A stretch of DNA of 64,000 bases from NCBI GenBank assembly GCA_964431735.1, contig CAYSLJ010000010.1:1-64000 (forward strand), in the 5' to 3' direction. The notes beneath the pieces were generated by a model. It saw only the letters and a program-made list of their open reading frames with translations. It did not search any database and was not told the DNA's origin. Below are positions 45,287 through 54,737 of this stretch, one piece after another. Position numbers and translations under genes: made by a program. How positions within the stretch are numbered: position 1 is the first letter of the stretch; every line of letters starts with the position of its first letter. The DNA is from CALARM01 sp964431735. GTDB taxonomy: Bacteria; Vulcanimicrobiota; SpSt-956; JAKJGF01.

Positions 45287-47039
45287 TATAAGGCGACAGA
45301 TCATTTGTTCCGTAATGGTCTTTATAGAGCAATTGATGTATACGGGAGACATTTGCCATAACAGGTCCATGTCGATGTTCCGTCAGTATTTTCACATAAA
45401 TTTCCCGGGATAACTCTCTTGCTTCTTCCGGCGAAAGACCTGATTTAACAGTATAATCATAAACAAAGGATAGATCATTCCCTTCTACATTCTTTACCTC
45501 TGATATATAATATTTTTCCGGATATTTCACTATATCAGTATATTCTTCAAGTCCAAAAACTGCGTTCAGAGTGACAGAATGGATTATATCTTGATTTTTT
45601 ATGATAAAATCTACCGTCTTTCGTGCTTCTTCTTCTGTTTCGGAAGGAAAACCTGTAAAAAACCAGGTATAATTCCATATACCTGCATCGGAAGAAATTC
45701 TGAGCACCTGTTCAACCACTTCAGGTCTGTGACCTTTACACATAAGTTCTAAAACCCTGGGAACAGCAGATTCGAGTCCAAAAGCAAGACTTCTGCATCC
45801 TGCTTTATAAAGCAATTCTGCCAGTTCTTTATCGAAATTTTTCTCAACCCTTGCATAGGCTTCCCATATTACATTGAGATTACGTTCTAAAATTCCTTTT
45901 GCAAGTTCTCGAAGTCTCACAGGAGGCACTGCTTCATCACAGAAAGAAAAATATTTAATACCATCCCTGCTCATTAACTCCATATCATCTATAACAAGAG
46001 AAATATCTCTCGGACGGTATTTACCGCGATAGGTATATCTGTGCTGGCAGAAAGCACATTTGTTCCAGTAACATCCTCTTGCAGACATGATGGAACCTAT
46101 CCTGAAAGGAGAAAGATATTTTTCAAAGGGAAGATCTGAAAAATCGGGTGAAGGCAGAGAATTTATATCAGGTTCTCTGTAGTGTTCATTGAAAATCTGT
46201 TTTCCATCTTTATCTTTATATATAATACTGGGGACTTCGTGAAAATCTCTGCCTTCTTCTATAGCCCTGAGCAGTTCAAGTAACGGTATTTCACCTTCAT
46301 ATAAAATAGCTGAATCAAAAAATTCAAAGAGAGGTGATGAAGGCATTAATCTTGGCCCTATTCTGGTAATAACATTTCCTCCAAGACAGACATGGGCAGA
46401 CGGGATATACTGCTTTATAAGTTTTGCAAGGGTCATCGCCGGGATCATCTGAGAAAAAGCAGATATGGATATGCCGTAAAAATCGGAAGGCTTCTCCTTC
46501 AGTGACGGAATAGTAACATGTTGCAAAAACTCTGCATATACATTATGTTCCATATGATTTAAACTATCCATTATGCCCTGTGTGGAATAAGAAGAATATT
46601 CCTCTATAAGGGTATAAAAATCTACCAGGGCTGGATAACAGGAATGGCCAAAAGAACGATATACATCAAGAAGGACAAGGGAAGCAACTTTATATAAAGT
46701 GAAATCGAAAAACTTCGAACCATCTCTCATAATATCTTTCGAAACCTTTGACTGACGTGTAACATCATAATCATTTTCACACAAAGAAAGGCACTCTAAT
46801 TCCATTTCTTCTTTTTCACTTCTATTTTCTATAGTTTTTAACAATTTAAGTCTTTCTCTGATTTTTTTATAGATATTTTTCACAGAAAAGGTGCTCGTAA
46901 AGTAATCCATAGCTTCTATATTTACATCTCTCTGGGTTACTTTATAACCTTCCTTTCTCAAGAAACCTGTAAGGGTAGGGAGACTTAAATAAGGTTGAAA
47001 TGGTGCCCAGTGAGGGGGAAAAATCAATGTAATATCCAT
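45273..47039 (-). CDS. B12-binding-type radical SAM protein with C-x4-C-x2-C cluster motif
   Basis: A 588-residue protein. The N-terminal domain begins MDITLIFPPHWAPFQPYLSL and continues with LGGNVITRIG and a glutamate-glycine turn (YEGEIPLLELL), the cobalamin-type layout. The radical SAM motif reads RGCYWNKCAFCQHRYTYRGK, that is four residues between the first two cysteines instead of three. The later GLESAVPRVLELM is typical. It directly abuts the 47040 gene (stop then start), so the two are co-transcribed. The last four residues derive from a repeat. Substrate unknown. Confidence 0.8.
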   Translation of the reverse strand: MDITLIFPPHWAPFQPYLSLPTLTGFLRKEGYKVTQRDVNIEAMDYFTSTFSVKNIYKKIRERLKLLKTIENRSEKEEMELECLSLCENDYDVTRQSKVSKDIMRDGSKFFDFTLYKVASLVLLDVYRSFGHSCYPALVDFYTLIEEYSSYSTQGIMDSLNHMEHNVYAEFLQHVTIPSLKEKPSDFYGISISAFSQMIPAMTLAKLIKQYIPSAHVCLGGNVITRIGPRLMPSSPLFEFFDSAILYEGEIPLLELLRAIEEGRDFHEVPSIIYKDKDGKQIFNEHYREPDINSLPSPDFSDLPFEKYLSPFRIGSIMSARGCYWNKCAFCQHRYTYRGKYRPRDISLVIDDMELMSRDGIKYFSFCDEAVPPVRLRELAKGILERNLNVIWEAYARVEKNFDKELAELLYKAGCRSLAFGLESAVPRVLELMCKGHRPEVVEQVLRISSDAGIWNYTWFFTGFPSETEEEARKTVDFIIKNQDIIHSVTLNAVFGLEEYTDIVKYPEKYYISEVKNVEGNDLSFVYDYTVKSGLSPEEARELSREIYVKILTEHRHGPVMANVSRIHQLLYKDHYGTNDLSPYTSEQ

Positions 47040-48386
47040 TTATTTTGACTCTCCTTTACTTTTACAGAATATATCCCCGTATACATCATGACTTTTATTT
47101 AAAAAATGCCGGTACAGTTCAAGAAATTTCAGGCAATAATGCCTGAAGGTATCAAAACTCATAGATTCATTTAAATAAATATATCTATCAGGATTAAACT
47201 GTGTAAAAATAGAATAATCTTCAAGGAGTGACCAGTCCATATCATAACTTACGAGTCCCCGGCCGAGAGCATAATCCCACAGTTCTGTCGAAGGGAAAGG
47301 CACGAGGGGACATATTTCTATTTCAGTTATTTTCTCTTCATTTTTAATAATAAATTCATAGGTTTTTCTCAGATCTTTTTCAGTCTCTCCAGGAGTGCCC
47401 AGTACAAAAGAACATGTTGTATGTATGCCATATTCCATACAGAAATCAAGTGTTCTCTGATTTATTTCCACCGTAGAATTACCTTTAAGCTTTTTTAATA
47501 TATCAGGAGAGCCGGATTCCATACCTATTGCAATGCCGGTAAATCCCATCCGTTTCAGAAGTTCCATCATATCTCTGTCCATAAGTTCTGCCCTGCCGAA
47601 ACAGCTGAACCCATGGTCGGGACAGAGTTTTTCTTTTATAACAAAATCTACAAGTTCTTTTATTCTATTTTTATCTGCAATAAAGAGATCATCGAAGAAT
47701 TTTATATGAGGAGGAGCAATATTATCCATAATAGATTTTATTTCTCCTGCCACATAGGAGGCGGAATGGGCGCGAAAACAATCCCAGAACATTGATGTTG
47801 AACAGAAGATACACCTGTAGGGACATCCCCGTGAGGAAATAGTATGGGTTATACCGAGAAGATCAATAAAATGGCGTTCAGGCCATGGAATTACATCGAG
47901 AGGTTTTATTAATGGTCTTTTTTCGGTAATGTGTATAATGCCATTGTCTCCTCTATAAACAATACCTTTTATATCTTTTAGTCTGTTCTCTTCAAATATC
48001 TTATATTTCAGAAACAAGTTAAGTAATTCCAGAATTGTTTCTTCTCCTTCCCCTATTACACCGAGAGAACATTCTTCTGGCAGATTATCAGGAAGGAGGG
48101 ATATATGGACACCTCCTATAATTATGGGAACATCGGTGGATTTGCTCAGGGTTTCAATATGCCTGCAGGCAATAGAGAAATTCTCCGTTACAGACGATAC
48201 ACCTATTATATCCGGTTTCCATTCCAGAATATTATTTAAATCGGTAGAAATAAAAGTCTCTGCCCGAGGGAGATGCTTTTTCAGATAAGACTCTATATAA
48301 AAAAATCCGAGGGGAGGGCACATTTTCTGAACAAAACTTTTTATAGGATTTTCTTCGCTTGTAATTGATAATAATGCTAATTTCAA
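47040..48386 (-). CDS. B12-binding-type radical SAM protein
   Basis: About 448 residues from a TTG at 48386, eight bases after AGAGG. The frame continues to 48452, but that part is GCGTGACGCGTGACGC-type repeat. The N-terminal domain (LGFFYIESYLKKHLPRAET, VSSVTENFSIA, IIGGVHISLLPD) is cobalamin-type, and the SAM cysteines lie in SSRGCPYRCIFCSTSMFWD near residue 185. GMESGSPDILKKLKG follows. It is shorter than its neighbours because the C-terminal extension is missing. It forms a two-gene unit with the 45273-47039 gene. Confidence 0.8.
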   Translation of the reverse strand: MKLALLSITSEENPIKSFVQKMCPPLGFFYIESYLKKHLPRAETFISTDLNNILEWKPDIIGVSSVTENFSIACRHIETLSKSTDVPIIIGGVHISLLPDNLPEECSLGVIGEGEETILELLNLFLKYKIFEENRLKDIKGIVYRGDNGIIHITEKRPLIKPLDVIPWPERHFIDLLGITHTISSRGCPYRCIFCSTSMFWDCFRAHSASYVAGEIKSIMDNIAPPHIKFFDDLFIADKNRIKELVDFVIKEKLCPDHGFSCFGRAELMDRDMMELLKRMGFTGIAIGMESGSPDILKKLKGNSTVEINQRTLDFCMEYGIHTTCSFVLGTPGETEKDLRKTYEFIIKNEEKITEIEICPLVPFPSTELWDYALGRGLVSYDMDWSLLEDYSIFTQFNPDRYIYLNESMSFDTFRHYCLKFLELYRHFLNKSHDVYGDIFCKSKGESK

Positions 48387-48518
48387 TGTAACTACCTCTT
48401 TTTTTCGTGATCCGTGACGCGTGACGCGTGACGCTTGGTTATTGCAGTTCATCCTTCACTGCTACACATTCATCCGAACAATATTATCACAGTACATCTC
48501 AGAAATCAAATAAGAGAA

Positions 48519-48636
48519 TGTAAAGAAATAACCCTTGCAAATTATCAGAACGGTTATTATCCTCGCGTCACGCGTTACGCGTTACACGTCACGATATAGA
48601 CTGTAAATATGATGGAGTTATTTTTTCACAGACCCT
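48519..48636. repeat. Element B, copy 2
   Basis: TGTAAAGAAATAACCCTTGC at the left, AGAACGGTTATTATCCTCGC, then a GCGTCACGCGTTACGCG core and ATTTTTTCACAGACCCT at the right. Its right edge touches element E. Confidence 0.75.
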
Positions 48637-48876
48637 AATTACCGCAACAGGTAAATTGGTACCCAAAAAAAATATGGCACTCACTCCTGTCCCTGGCCGG
48701 GCTCTGGAGGAAAAGATATGCCGTATTAAAAGAGAGTTATAAATTATATAGATGCAAAATATTAAACATCTAAAAAAAACAGTTTGTCACGCAACAGGAT
48801 CATATCTTCTCCGGAAGAGTCCAGCCAGGGACAGGTTTTAATATGGGTAATAACTTATTTGGAGCCGTACTAAGGT
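48637..48876. repeat. Element E, copy 1
   Basis: About 240 bases. The ends TACCGCAACAGGTAAATTGG and GGAGCCGTACTAAGG mirror each other imperfectly. Inside, CCTGTCCCTGGC at 48685-48700 pairs with GCCAGGGACAGG near 48825. A second stem pairs GATATG-containing sequence with CATATC. The other copy is at 63178-63393. Confidence 0.7.
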
Positions 48877-48900
48877 TCTTCATGCATGCGTCACGACAAG

Positions 48901-48937
48901 TAAAAGAGGGATAGACATTCGCCTATCCCTCTTAATA
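48901..48937 (-). terminator. Terminator after the 48953-49705 gene
   Basis: AAGAGGGATAG at 48904-48914 pairs with CTATCCCTCTT at 48923-48933. On the minus strand it follows the stop codon closely, with a short T-run. Confidence 0.7.
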
Positions 48938-48952
48938 TTGAAAAAATTATTT

Positions 48953-49705
48953 TTAGCCGTAGAAAACCTTGGATTGACTTTCAGCAATAGCAAAATTAGT
49001 GGCAGCTCTTTTATTTCTCATATCTGAGAAGGTTTTATTCATATATTCAAAGAAATCCATCTGTTTTTTGAGTCTGTCCATTTCAGCCTTTGCGCGCATT
49101 TCTTCTATACTGTATAAAGCATCTCTTACTGCTATTCTTTCACTTTCTTCATGTTTGAGTAAGGTTAACTCCACATCTCTTCGGGCTTTATCCTTTTCCA
49201 GTATCTGTTTGAACTGATCGGGAGTAATTTTTCCAGCATCTACAAGTTGAAGTAATGTAGATGCTGCACTCGGAGATACTTTGGAATATTCCTGAAAATC
49301 AGGATTCCCCATTGCAGCAATTACATTTGGATTATTCATATTTATATTTTTCGGCGGTTGAAAAGTCTGCTGAGCAGCAAAAGGATTAACAGTAGCACCT
49401 TCAACGACTGATTCAGCACTTTTCCCGTCAAGACCGGCCAGTTGACTGCTTATCTGATCATTTCCATCATAGACTTTTCCGTCAGGTCCAAGTATACTCT
49501 GTTTATTCGGACTATAAGGTTTCCCATCAGGCCCCAGTAACTGAAATTGTCCTTTATTGAGTTCAGAGCCAGAACCAAGGCTGACCTGATCATTCTGTTC
49601 CGTATTAAGTTCTGCTTCACTCTTTCTGGACTGTCTATCAAAACCAACTGTTCTTGCGTTCAATTCAGCTTTTTGCTGGAACTGATTTATTCCTGTTGGT
49701 ATCAT
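48953..49705 (-). CDS. Protein of unknown function with LGPDGK repeats
   Basis: A 250-residue protein without signal peptide. The N-terminal half is polar and carries two copies of a short motif (LLGPDGKPYSPN and ILGPDGKVYDGN). The C-terminal half is a long charged helix (ESERIAVRDALYSIEEMRAKAEMDRLKKQMDFFE, quoted here as ESERIAVRDALYSIEE). GGAGGAAG precedes the start. It is the first of several unknown genes between the radical SAM cluster and the export-gate operon. A substrate or accessory of the export system is possible but not shown. Confidence 0.55.
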   Translation of the reverse strand: MIPTGINQFQQKAELNARTVGFDRQSRKSEAELNTEQNDQVSLGSGSELNKGQFQLLGPDGKPYSPNKQSILGPDGKVYDGNDQISSQLAGLDGKSAESVVEGATVNPFAAQQTFQPPKNINMNNPNVIAAMGNPDFQEYSKVSPSAASTLLQLVDAGKITPDQFKQILEKDKARRDVELTLLKHEESERIAVRDALYSIEEMRAKAEMDRLKKQMDFFEYMNKTFSDMRNKRAATNFAIAESQSKVFYG

Positions 49706-49850
49706 GTTTCTTCCTCCTCTTGATTGAGAGATTAAATACTATATATTATTTATAAGTATAACATAAATAATATTTTTAAAAAGAGTATCTTTGTTAAAAT
49801 TTTGTTAACTTTTTAACTTTTTCCCTGTGAAATTTTATAAACTCAAGAGG

Positions 49851-50174
49851 TTAAGCTTCCGCATTCAGTCCGGACGGGGTTTCTCCTTCATCAGACTCTT
49901 TTTGAAAGACAGAATAATCGGATCTCTTTACTTCTATACCTGCCTGCTTTAAATCGTAATATATTTTTTCATTATTTTCAAACATAGTAAGCATGACACC
50001 ATCTCTTACAGCGGTGATAACCACTTCAAAGACTTCTAAAAGTAATCTTGTAATATCCTCTTCTTCCCAGTTAATTTTTTCTTTGCTATAATTCCATACT
50101 TCCAGATACATACGATTAAAAATCGTCATCATTTCTTCCGGAGTTAAACCGATATGAACATCCAAACCTTCCAT
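49851..50174 (-). CDS. Small acidic protein of unknown function
   Basis: A 107-residue, mostly helical acidic protein (LTPEEMMTIFNRMYLEVWNY, then LLLEVFEVVITAVRDGVMLT). The size and helix pattern would suit a secretion chaperone, but no signature supports this. It lies 145 bases from its neighbours, with no clear Shine-Dalgarno sequence. Confidence 0.5.
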   Translation of the reverse strand: MEGLDVHIGLTPEEMMTIFNRMYLEVWNYSKEKINWEEEDITRLLLEVFEVVITAVRDGVMLTMFENNEKIYYDLKQAGIEVKRSDYSVFQKESDEGETPSGLNAEA

Positions 50175-50304
50175 TACAATCTGGTCTGAAAACTCTCTTT
50201 CTAAGACCAGATATTCACCTGCCTTTCATTAATGATATAACAGACTTCATCATAGTTGCTGTCGTTAAAAAAACCAGCATGTTATTCGGTATAAAATAAC
50301 CTTT

Positions 50305-50820
50305 TCATGCTTCTCCAATGACTCCGCCCTTTGTCTCTACAGATTCAAGTACTACCCTTAACATATCTTCCGTTTCATCCAGAAGATAAGATGTTTCTTT
50401 TAAAATATCAAAAGAATTTAAAATTAAATCAACATTTTCTTTTTCTTCTATAAATTCAATATAATTATCTATTGCAGAAAGACATTTTGTCATAACCTTT
50501 ACCATATTTTCATCAATAGTTCTGGTAATACTTGCTACATTTTCTGGAAGCTCTTCATCATAAACCTTTTTCTGGTCTTCTATCATTTCAATATCTTTAT
50601 TTAAGAGCTCATGATATTGATTATATAAATCATCTTTTTTATCTTCTTCCAGGTCAGTTTTTTCATAAAGCTCCTTCAATCTTTCCCCTACTCTGGTCAG
50701 ATGCTGTATTATTCCTATTTTTTTTATTTCATTTTCCCGTGCTTCTGTAATATGCTCAGAAGGTTCTGATTTATTTTTTGACATTTCTTCAGCTTGAGAG
50801 TTTATTTCCTTAGATGACAC
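50305..50820 (-). CDS. Helical protein of unknown function
   Basis: A 171-residue, charged, helical protein with a coiled-coil centre (LTRVGERLKELYEKTDLEED) and helices to the end (YIEFIEEKENVDLILNSFDI). GGAGAGG precedes the start. It shares small size, acidity and unknown status with its neighbours at 49851 and 51493, which bracket the flagellar operon. Confidence 0.5.
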   Translation of the reverse strand: MSSKEINSQAEEMSKNKSEPSEHITEARENEIKKIGIIQHLTRVGERLKELYEKTDLEEDKKDDLYNQYHELLNKDIEMIEDQKKVYDEELPENVASITRTIDENMVKVMTKCLSAIDNYIEFIEEKENVDLILNSFDILKETSYLLDETEDMLRVVLESVETKGGVIGEA

Positions 50821-50866
50821 AATTTGCCCTCTCCTTTCCCGGATAAAATTATCCCTCTTAAGACCA

Positions 50867-50956
50867 TTACTGACCTGAGCATAAGCATTTAATAAACCTT
50901 TTCCTCCTGTGACGCGTTACGGGAGCATATATTATTATTCATGCTTACCTCAGTAA
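50867..50956. repeat. Element A, copy 4
   Basis: TTACTGACCTGAGCATAAGC at the left and ATTCATGCTTACCTCAGTAA at the right. The palindromic core is shortened to GTGACGCGTTACGGG. Confidence 0.75.
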
Positions 50957-51191
50957 GATAATAATAGTGTTCTATAAAATAGTAAAAAGTCCTTCCCTGT
51001 AGCTAAAAAAGTTGTAAGTAACGAGCAATGAGTTGTGAATAAAAGAGAACATTTCCACTGCCAGGCTCTTCCGAAAAACTATAATTCTCGTGCAAAAAAA
51101 CTCCGGTAAATTGTTAGAAAAATTGTAAGCGTTCAGCAGTTAGTTGTCAGGTATCAGCTAAAGATTACAAAATCTGATAATACAAATAGTC
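50957..51191. other. Intergenic region upstream of the acidic gene
   Basis: No gene is seen. It contains a GAGCAATGAGTTGTGAAT patch, a fragment of element B (ACTCCGGTAAATTGTTAGAA near 51110) and AGCAGTTAGTTGTCAGGTAT. Confidence 0.45.
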
Positions 51192-51296
51192 TTACTGACC
51201 TGAGCATAAGCATGTAATAACAGTCTTCCTCCCGTCACGCGTAACGCGTTACGCGTCACGAGAGCAGATATTTATTATTTATGCTCACCTCAATAA
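51192..51296. repeat. Element A, copy 5
   Basis: Full-length copy with TTACTGACCTGAGCATAAGC and TTATTTATGCTCACCTCAAT ends and a CACGCGTAACGCGTTACGCG core. A second short GCGTTACGCATCACG patch follows at 51378-51396. Confidence 0.8.
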
Positions 51297-51492
51297 ATAG
51301 TATTTAATGACATTTATTATGTAATTTTCATAAAATCTGACTGATTGAAGGCTTACGAAAAATTAGTATCCTCCCGTCATGCGTTACGCATCACGATAAA
51401 TAAAAAACTTGCCTCATATATAGAAATATAATATAATGTAATATATTCACAATGAGATTATTAAAATATCCTCAAAGAGCAGGAGGAACCTT

Positions 51493-52422
51493 ATGTTACA
51501 GGATTTAGTAGAAGAAATTTTAAATGAAGTCCTCGGGGAAGATGAAAAAAAAGATAAAGAAGCGGTAAAAGAAGCGGTAAAAGAAGCGGTAGAAGAAATA
51601 TACGGAGAAGAAGAATTTACAGAAGCTGAAATATACAGCAGTGTTGACGAATATTTCAAAAAACTGGAAAAAAGCACGTCGGAAGAAAAGAAACAGGAAA
51701 TTACGCAGGGCAATAAGAATGGTACAGGCATAAAAGTAGTAATGTCTGAACTGGAAGAAGAGCTTGATGATATTATATCTGATGAAGAAATAGAGAATAT
51801 TTTAACACCTGATATATATGAAGAAGAAAACTGGGAAAACGAAGATGTTAATTTTGAACTGGATGATGAAATAGATATTATAGAACTCTCAGATAAGACT
51901 TTAGAAAAAAGAGAGTCTGTAAAGATTGAACAGGAAGAAGAAATAGAACAGGAACAGGAAGAAGAAATAGAACAGGAACAGGAAGAAGAAATAGAACAGG
52001 AAATACAGGAGAAGCTGTATGAGGAAAAATTCGAAAAGAAAAAGGGAACGATTCAGGACGGGCGAAGTTTTTATCAGTATATATCATTATTAAGAGAAAA
52101 CATGTTATCTCTCTGGGAAGAAGACAGAGAAGACATGAAGGAACAGTTTTACAAAAATAAAACCGTACTGGAAGAAATACTGAAAACGATAAACGCCGAT
52201 GAGAAAGAACACAAACAGATTACATCAGAAATACAGGATAGAGAAATAAAATCTTTAAATCAGGATTGTTTGAAAATGTTGAATTTCTTTCGGAACAGTG
52301 TAGAGGAAATTATTAAATTCATGGATACAGAAGATCCTACCTATTCCTTTTCCAGTAAGAAAAATGCTGCTTCTGGTAATGAATTGATGATTTCTATAGG
52401 AGAAAAATTGAAACATATGTAG
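51493..52422 (+). CDS. Acidic coiled-coil protein of unknown function
   Basis: A 309-residue, strongly acidic protein. A coiled coil includes a perfect low-complexity stretch of IEQEQEEE units (residues about 155-180). KEAVKEAVKEAVEEIYGEEE lies near the N-terminus. The C-terminal 120 residues are a different, mixed-charge helical part (YQYISLLRENMLSLWEEDRE). AGGAGGAA precedes the ATG. It is convergent with flhA. The acidity and coiled coil may suggest a chaperone, but I do not recognise it. Confidence 0.55.
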   Translation: MLQDLVEEILNEVLGEDEKKDKEAVKEAVKEAVEEIYGEEEFTEAEIYSSVDEYFKKLEKSTSEEKKQEITQGNKNGTGIKVVMSELEEELDDIISDEEIENILTPDIYEEENWENEDVNFELDDEIDIIELSDKTLEKRESVKIEQEEEIEQEQEEEIEQEQEEEIEQEIQEKLYEEKFEKKKGTIQDGRSFYQYISLLRENMLSLWEEDREDMKEQFYKNKTVLEEILKTINADEKEHKQITSEIQDREIKSLNQDCLKMLNFFRNSVEEIIKFMDTEDPTYSFSSKKNAASGNELMISIGEKLKHM

Positions 52423-52448
52423 AGACGTTTAATAAAACGTCTCTACAT
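52417..52448. terminator. Hairpin between the acidic gene and flhA
   Basis: ATGTAGAGACGTTT pairs perfectly with AAACGTCTCTACAT across an AATA loop, and the stop codon of the acidic gene lies inside the stem. There is no long T-run, so it may terminate both convergent genes weakly. Confidence 0.6.
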
Positions 52449-52453
52449 ATAAC

Positions 52454-54625
52454 CTACCCCATAGGTAATGTTACAAGCCCTACGGAATTTACATTTACCT
52501 TCGGCGCTATTTCATTGTAAGAAAGAACCACTAAATTCGGGAAAGGTCTTTCAGTAAGTCTCCTCAAATAGAGTCTCACCTGGGGAGAACATAATACTAT
52601 AGGCTGCATACCTTTATCCATGAGGGACTGTATCTGTTCTCCAAGAGCAGTAAGTATTACCTGGCCTGTATTCGGATCAAGTGTAAGGAATGAACCAAAT
52701 TCAGTACGCTGTACTGCTCCTGCTATAATATTTTCAAGTTCAGGATCAAGTGTTATGACCGTTACAGTACCTTCATTATTCTGATATTCTCTGCATATAA
52801 CGCGGCACATTGACTGACGGACATATTCTGTCAACATATCCGTATCTTTAGTAATATGGGCATAATCTCCAAGAGTTTCCAGAACTGTGACGAGATCTCT
52901 TATGGATATCTTTTCTTTTACAAGGTTTTGAAGTACCTTCTGAATTTCACCGAGTGTAAATAGATCGGGATACACCTCTTTTACAACTGCAGGATGGCTC
53001 TTTTTAACTGTTTCCAGCAAAGCTGCCACTTCCTGACGTCCTAAGAGTTCACCTCCATGGGTACGTATGACTTCTGTAATCTGTGTTGCCATAACACTGA
53101 CAGGGTCGAAGATCATACAACCTACACGTTCTGCTTCACCGCGCTGATCTGCTGTAATCCATACTGCAGGCATACCATAGGTAGGATCAAAACATCTCGG
53201 ACCTTTAAGGGATTTCAGGTGGTTTTCAGGGCCTATGGCAAGGAATTTGTTTATTATAACTTCTCCTGCAGCTACTTCTATATCTTTAATCTTTATCACA
53301 TATCCGTTTGGTTTTAGCTGTAAATTATCTCTGAAACGAACTCCGGGAACTACAATACCCATTTCAAGAGCTATATGTCTTCTTATAGACGTAACACGAT
53401 CAAGCAGTTTTGCTCCCTGGTTGGGATCTACAAGTGCCAGAAGACCGCGTCCCACTTCAAGAGAAATAGGGTCTACCGCCATTAACTGGACAACATTTTC
53501 AGGTTTTTTCTTGACTTCTTCCTCTTCTGCTTTTGTCTCTGCAATCTGCTGTTCTGCTGCTGCTTCCGGAGTGGCAGCAGCACCGCCTCCTGCTGATTCA
53601 GGAGTACTTATATCAATTTCTCCCTGATGTTTGCTCAGGATCCATCCTACTATAATAGCTGCTGCACCTAACAGTAAAAATGGTACAGGTGGCAAAGGAA
53701 GAATACCTGTAATACCCAGTATAAAGAACACCAGCATAAATCCGCCTGCCACAAGGAGAGCTTTAGGCTGGGCAGTAACCTGTTTGAATACATCTGCACC
53801 CAGGTTTGCATCTGATGCGGCACGGGATACAACCATACCCATAGCAGTCGACATAAGGAAAGCAGGTAATGTTGTAATAAGACCGTTTCCTACGGAAAGA
53901 GTAGCATATTGAACAAGAGCTTCACCTGCTGTCATGCCCTGCCTCATAACGCCCATAAGAATACCGCCTATAATGGCAATAACAATAATAATAACGGAAG
54001 CTATGGCATCTCCTTTAACAAACTTACCTGCACCGTCCATAGCGCCGTAAAAATCTGCTTCTCTTGATACGGCATTTCGTCGTGTCTTTGCTGTATCCGG
54101 GTCAATAAGACCTGCATTTAAATCAGCATCTATAGCCATCTGTTTACCGGGCATAGCGTCCAGGGTAAAACGGGCACCGACCTGGGCAATACGTTCTGCA
54201 CCGCTTGTTATAACCATAAAGTTTACAACAATAATGACTATAAATATTATAAGACCTACTATGAGGTCACCACCCATAGCGACTTCACCGAAGGCAACTA
54301 CTACATGTCCCACACCATTTGCTCCTCTGTGTCCGTCAAGGAGTATTAGACGAAGAGTGGAAATATCAAGAGAGACTCTGAAAAGAGTTGCCACAAGAAG
54401 TAAGGTAGGGAAAACTGCAAACTGGAGAGGTTCTCTTATGAATATGGAAATCATAAGAGTTACTATGGACATAGATATATTCACGACAAGAAGAACATCC
54501 AGAAAAAAAGGCGGTATTTTAATTATAATAAGGGCTATAATCATAATCAAAAGAACAGCTGTTACAAGGTCTGAAGACCGTCCTATTTTCTGAATGACAC
54601 CTATAGCACCGCCGCCACCAGGCAT
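52454..54625 (-). CDS. flhA: Flagellar/type III export gate protein FlhA
   Basis: A 723-residue protein with eight hydrophobic helices in the first 320 residues and a cytoplasmic C-terminal domain. The FHIPEP signature region is present: NFMVITSGAERIAQVGARFT followed by LDAMPGKQMAIDADLNAG. The C-terminal part (ALGEQIQSLMDKGMQPIVLCS, VRLYLRRLTERPFPNL) is the usual substrate-docking platform. FlhA forms a nonameric ring that drives substrate export. AAGGAGGG precedes the ATG. It is the last gene of the minus-strand operon and is followed by a convergent hairpin. Confidence 0.95.
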   Translation of the reverse strand: MPGGGGAIGVIQKIGRSSDLVTAVLLIMIIALIIIKIPPFFLDVLLVVNISMSIVTLMISIFIREPLQFAVFPTLLLVATLFRVSLDISTLRLILLDGHRGANGVGHVVVAFGEVAMGGDLIVGLIIFIVIIVVNFMVITSGAERIAQVGARFTLDAMPGKQMAIDADLNAGLIDPDTAKTRRNAVSREADFYGAMDGAGKFVKGDAIASVIIIVIAIIGGILMGVMRQGMTAGEALVQYATLSVGNGLITTLPAFLMSTAMGMVVSRAASDANLGADVFKQVTAQPKALLVAGGFMLVFFILGITGILPLPPVPFLLLGAAAIIVGWILSKHQGEIDISTPESAGGGAAATPEAAAEQQIAETKAEEEEVKKKPENVVQLMAVDPISLEVGRGLLALVDPNQGAKLLDRVTSIRRHIALEMGIVVPGVRFRDNLQLKPNGYVIKIKDIEVAAGEVIINKFLAIGPENHLKSLKGPRCFDPTYGMPAVWITADQRGEAERVGCMIFDPVSVMATQITEVIRTHGGELLGRQEVAALLETVKKSHPAVVKEVYPDLFTLGEIQKVLQNLVKEKISIRDLVTVLETLGDYAHITKDTDMLTEYVRQSMCRVICREYQNNEGTVTVITLDPELENIIAGAVQRTEFGSFLTLDPNTGQVILTALGEQIQSLMDKGMQPIVLCSPQVRLYLRRLTERPFPNLVVLSYNEIAPKVNVNSVGLVTLPMG

Positions 54626-54657
54626 AAAATTCCCTCCTTAAACATATCTTTATTCGT

Positions 54658-54715
54658 TAAGTATTCAGCTATCAGCTATCAACCATACAGACTGATTGCT
54701 GACAGCCAGCTTCTT
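54658..54715. repeat. AGCTATCAGCT-type short repeat
   Basis: TATTCAGCTATCAGCTATCA with TTGCTGACAGCCAGC facing it, between flhB and flhA. Related patches occur at 28480-28520 and 13168-13194. Confidence 0.5.
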
Positions 54716-54737
54716 AACACTTCATAAAAATTTTATA

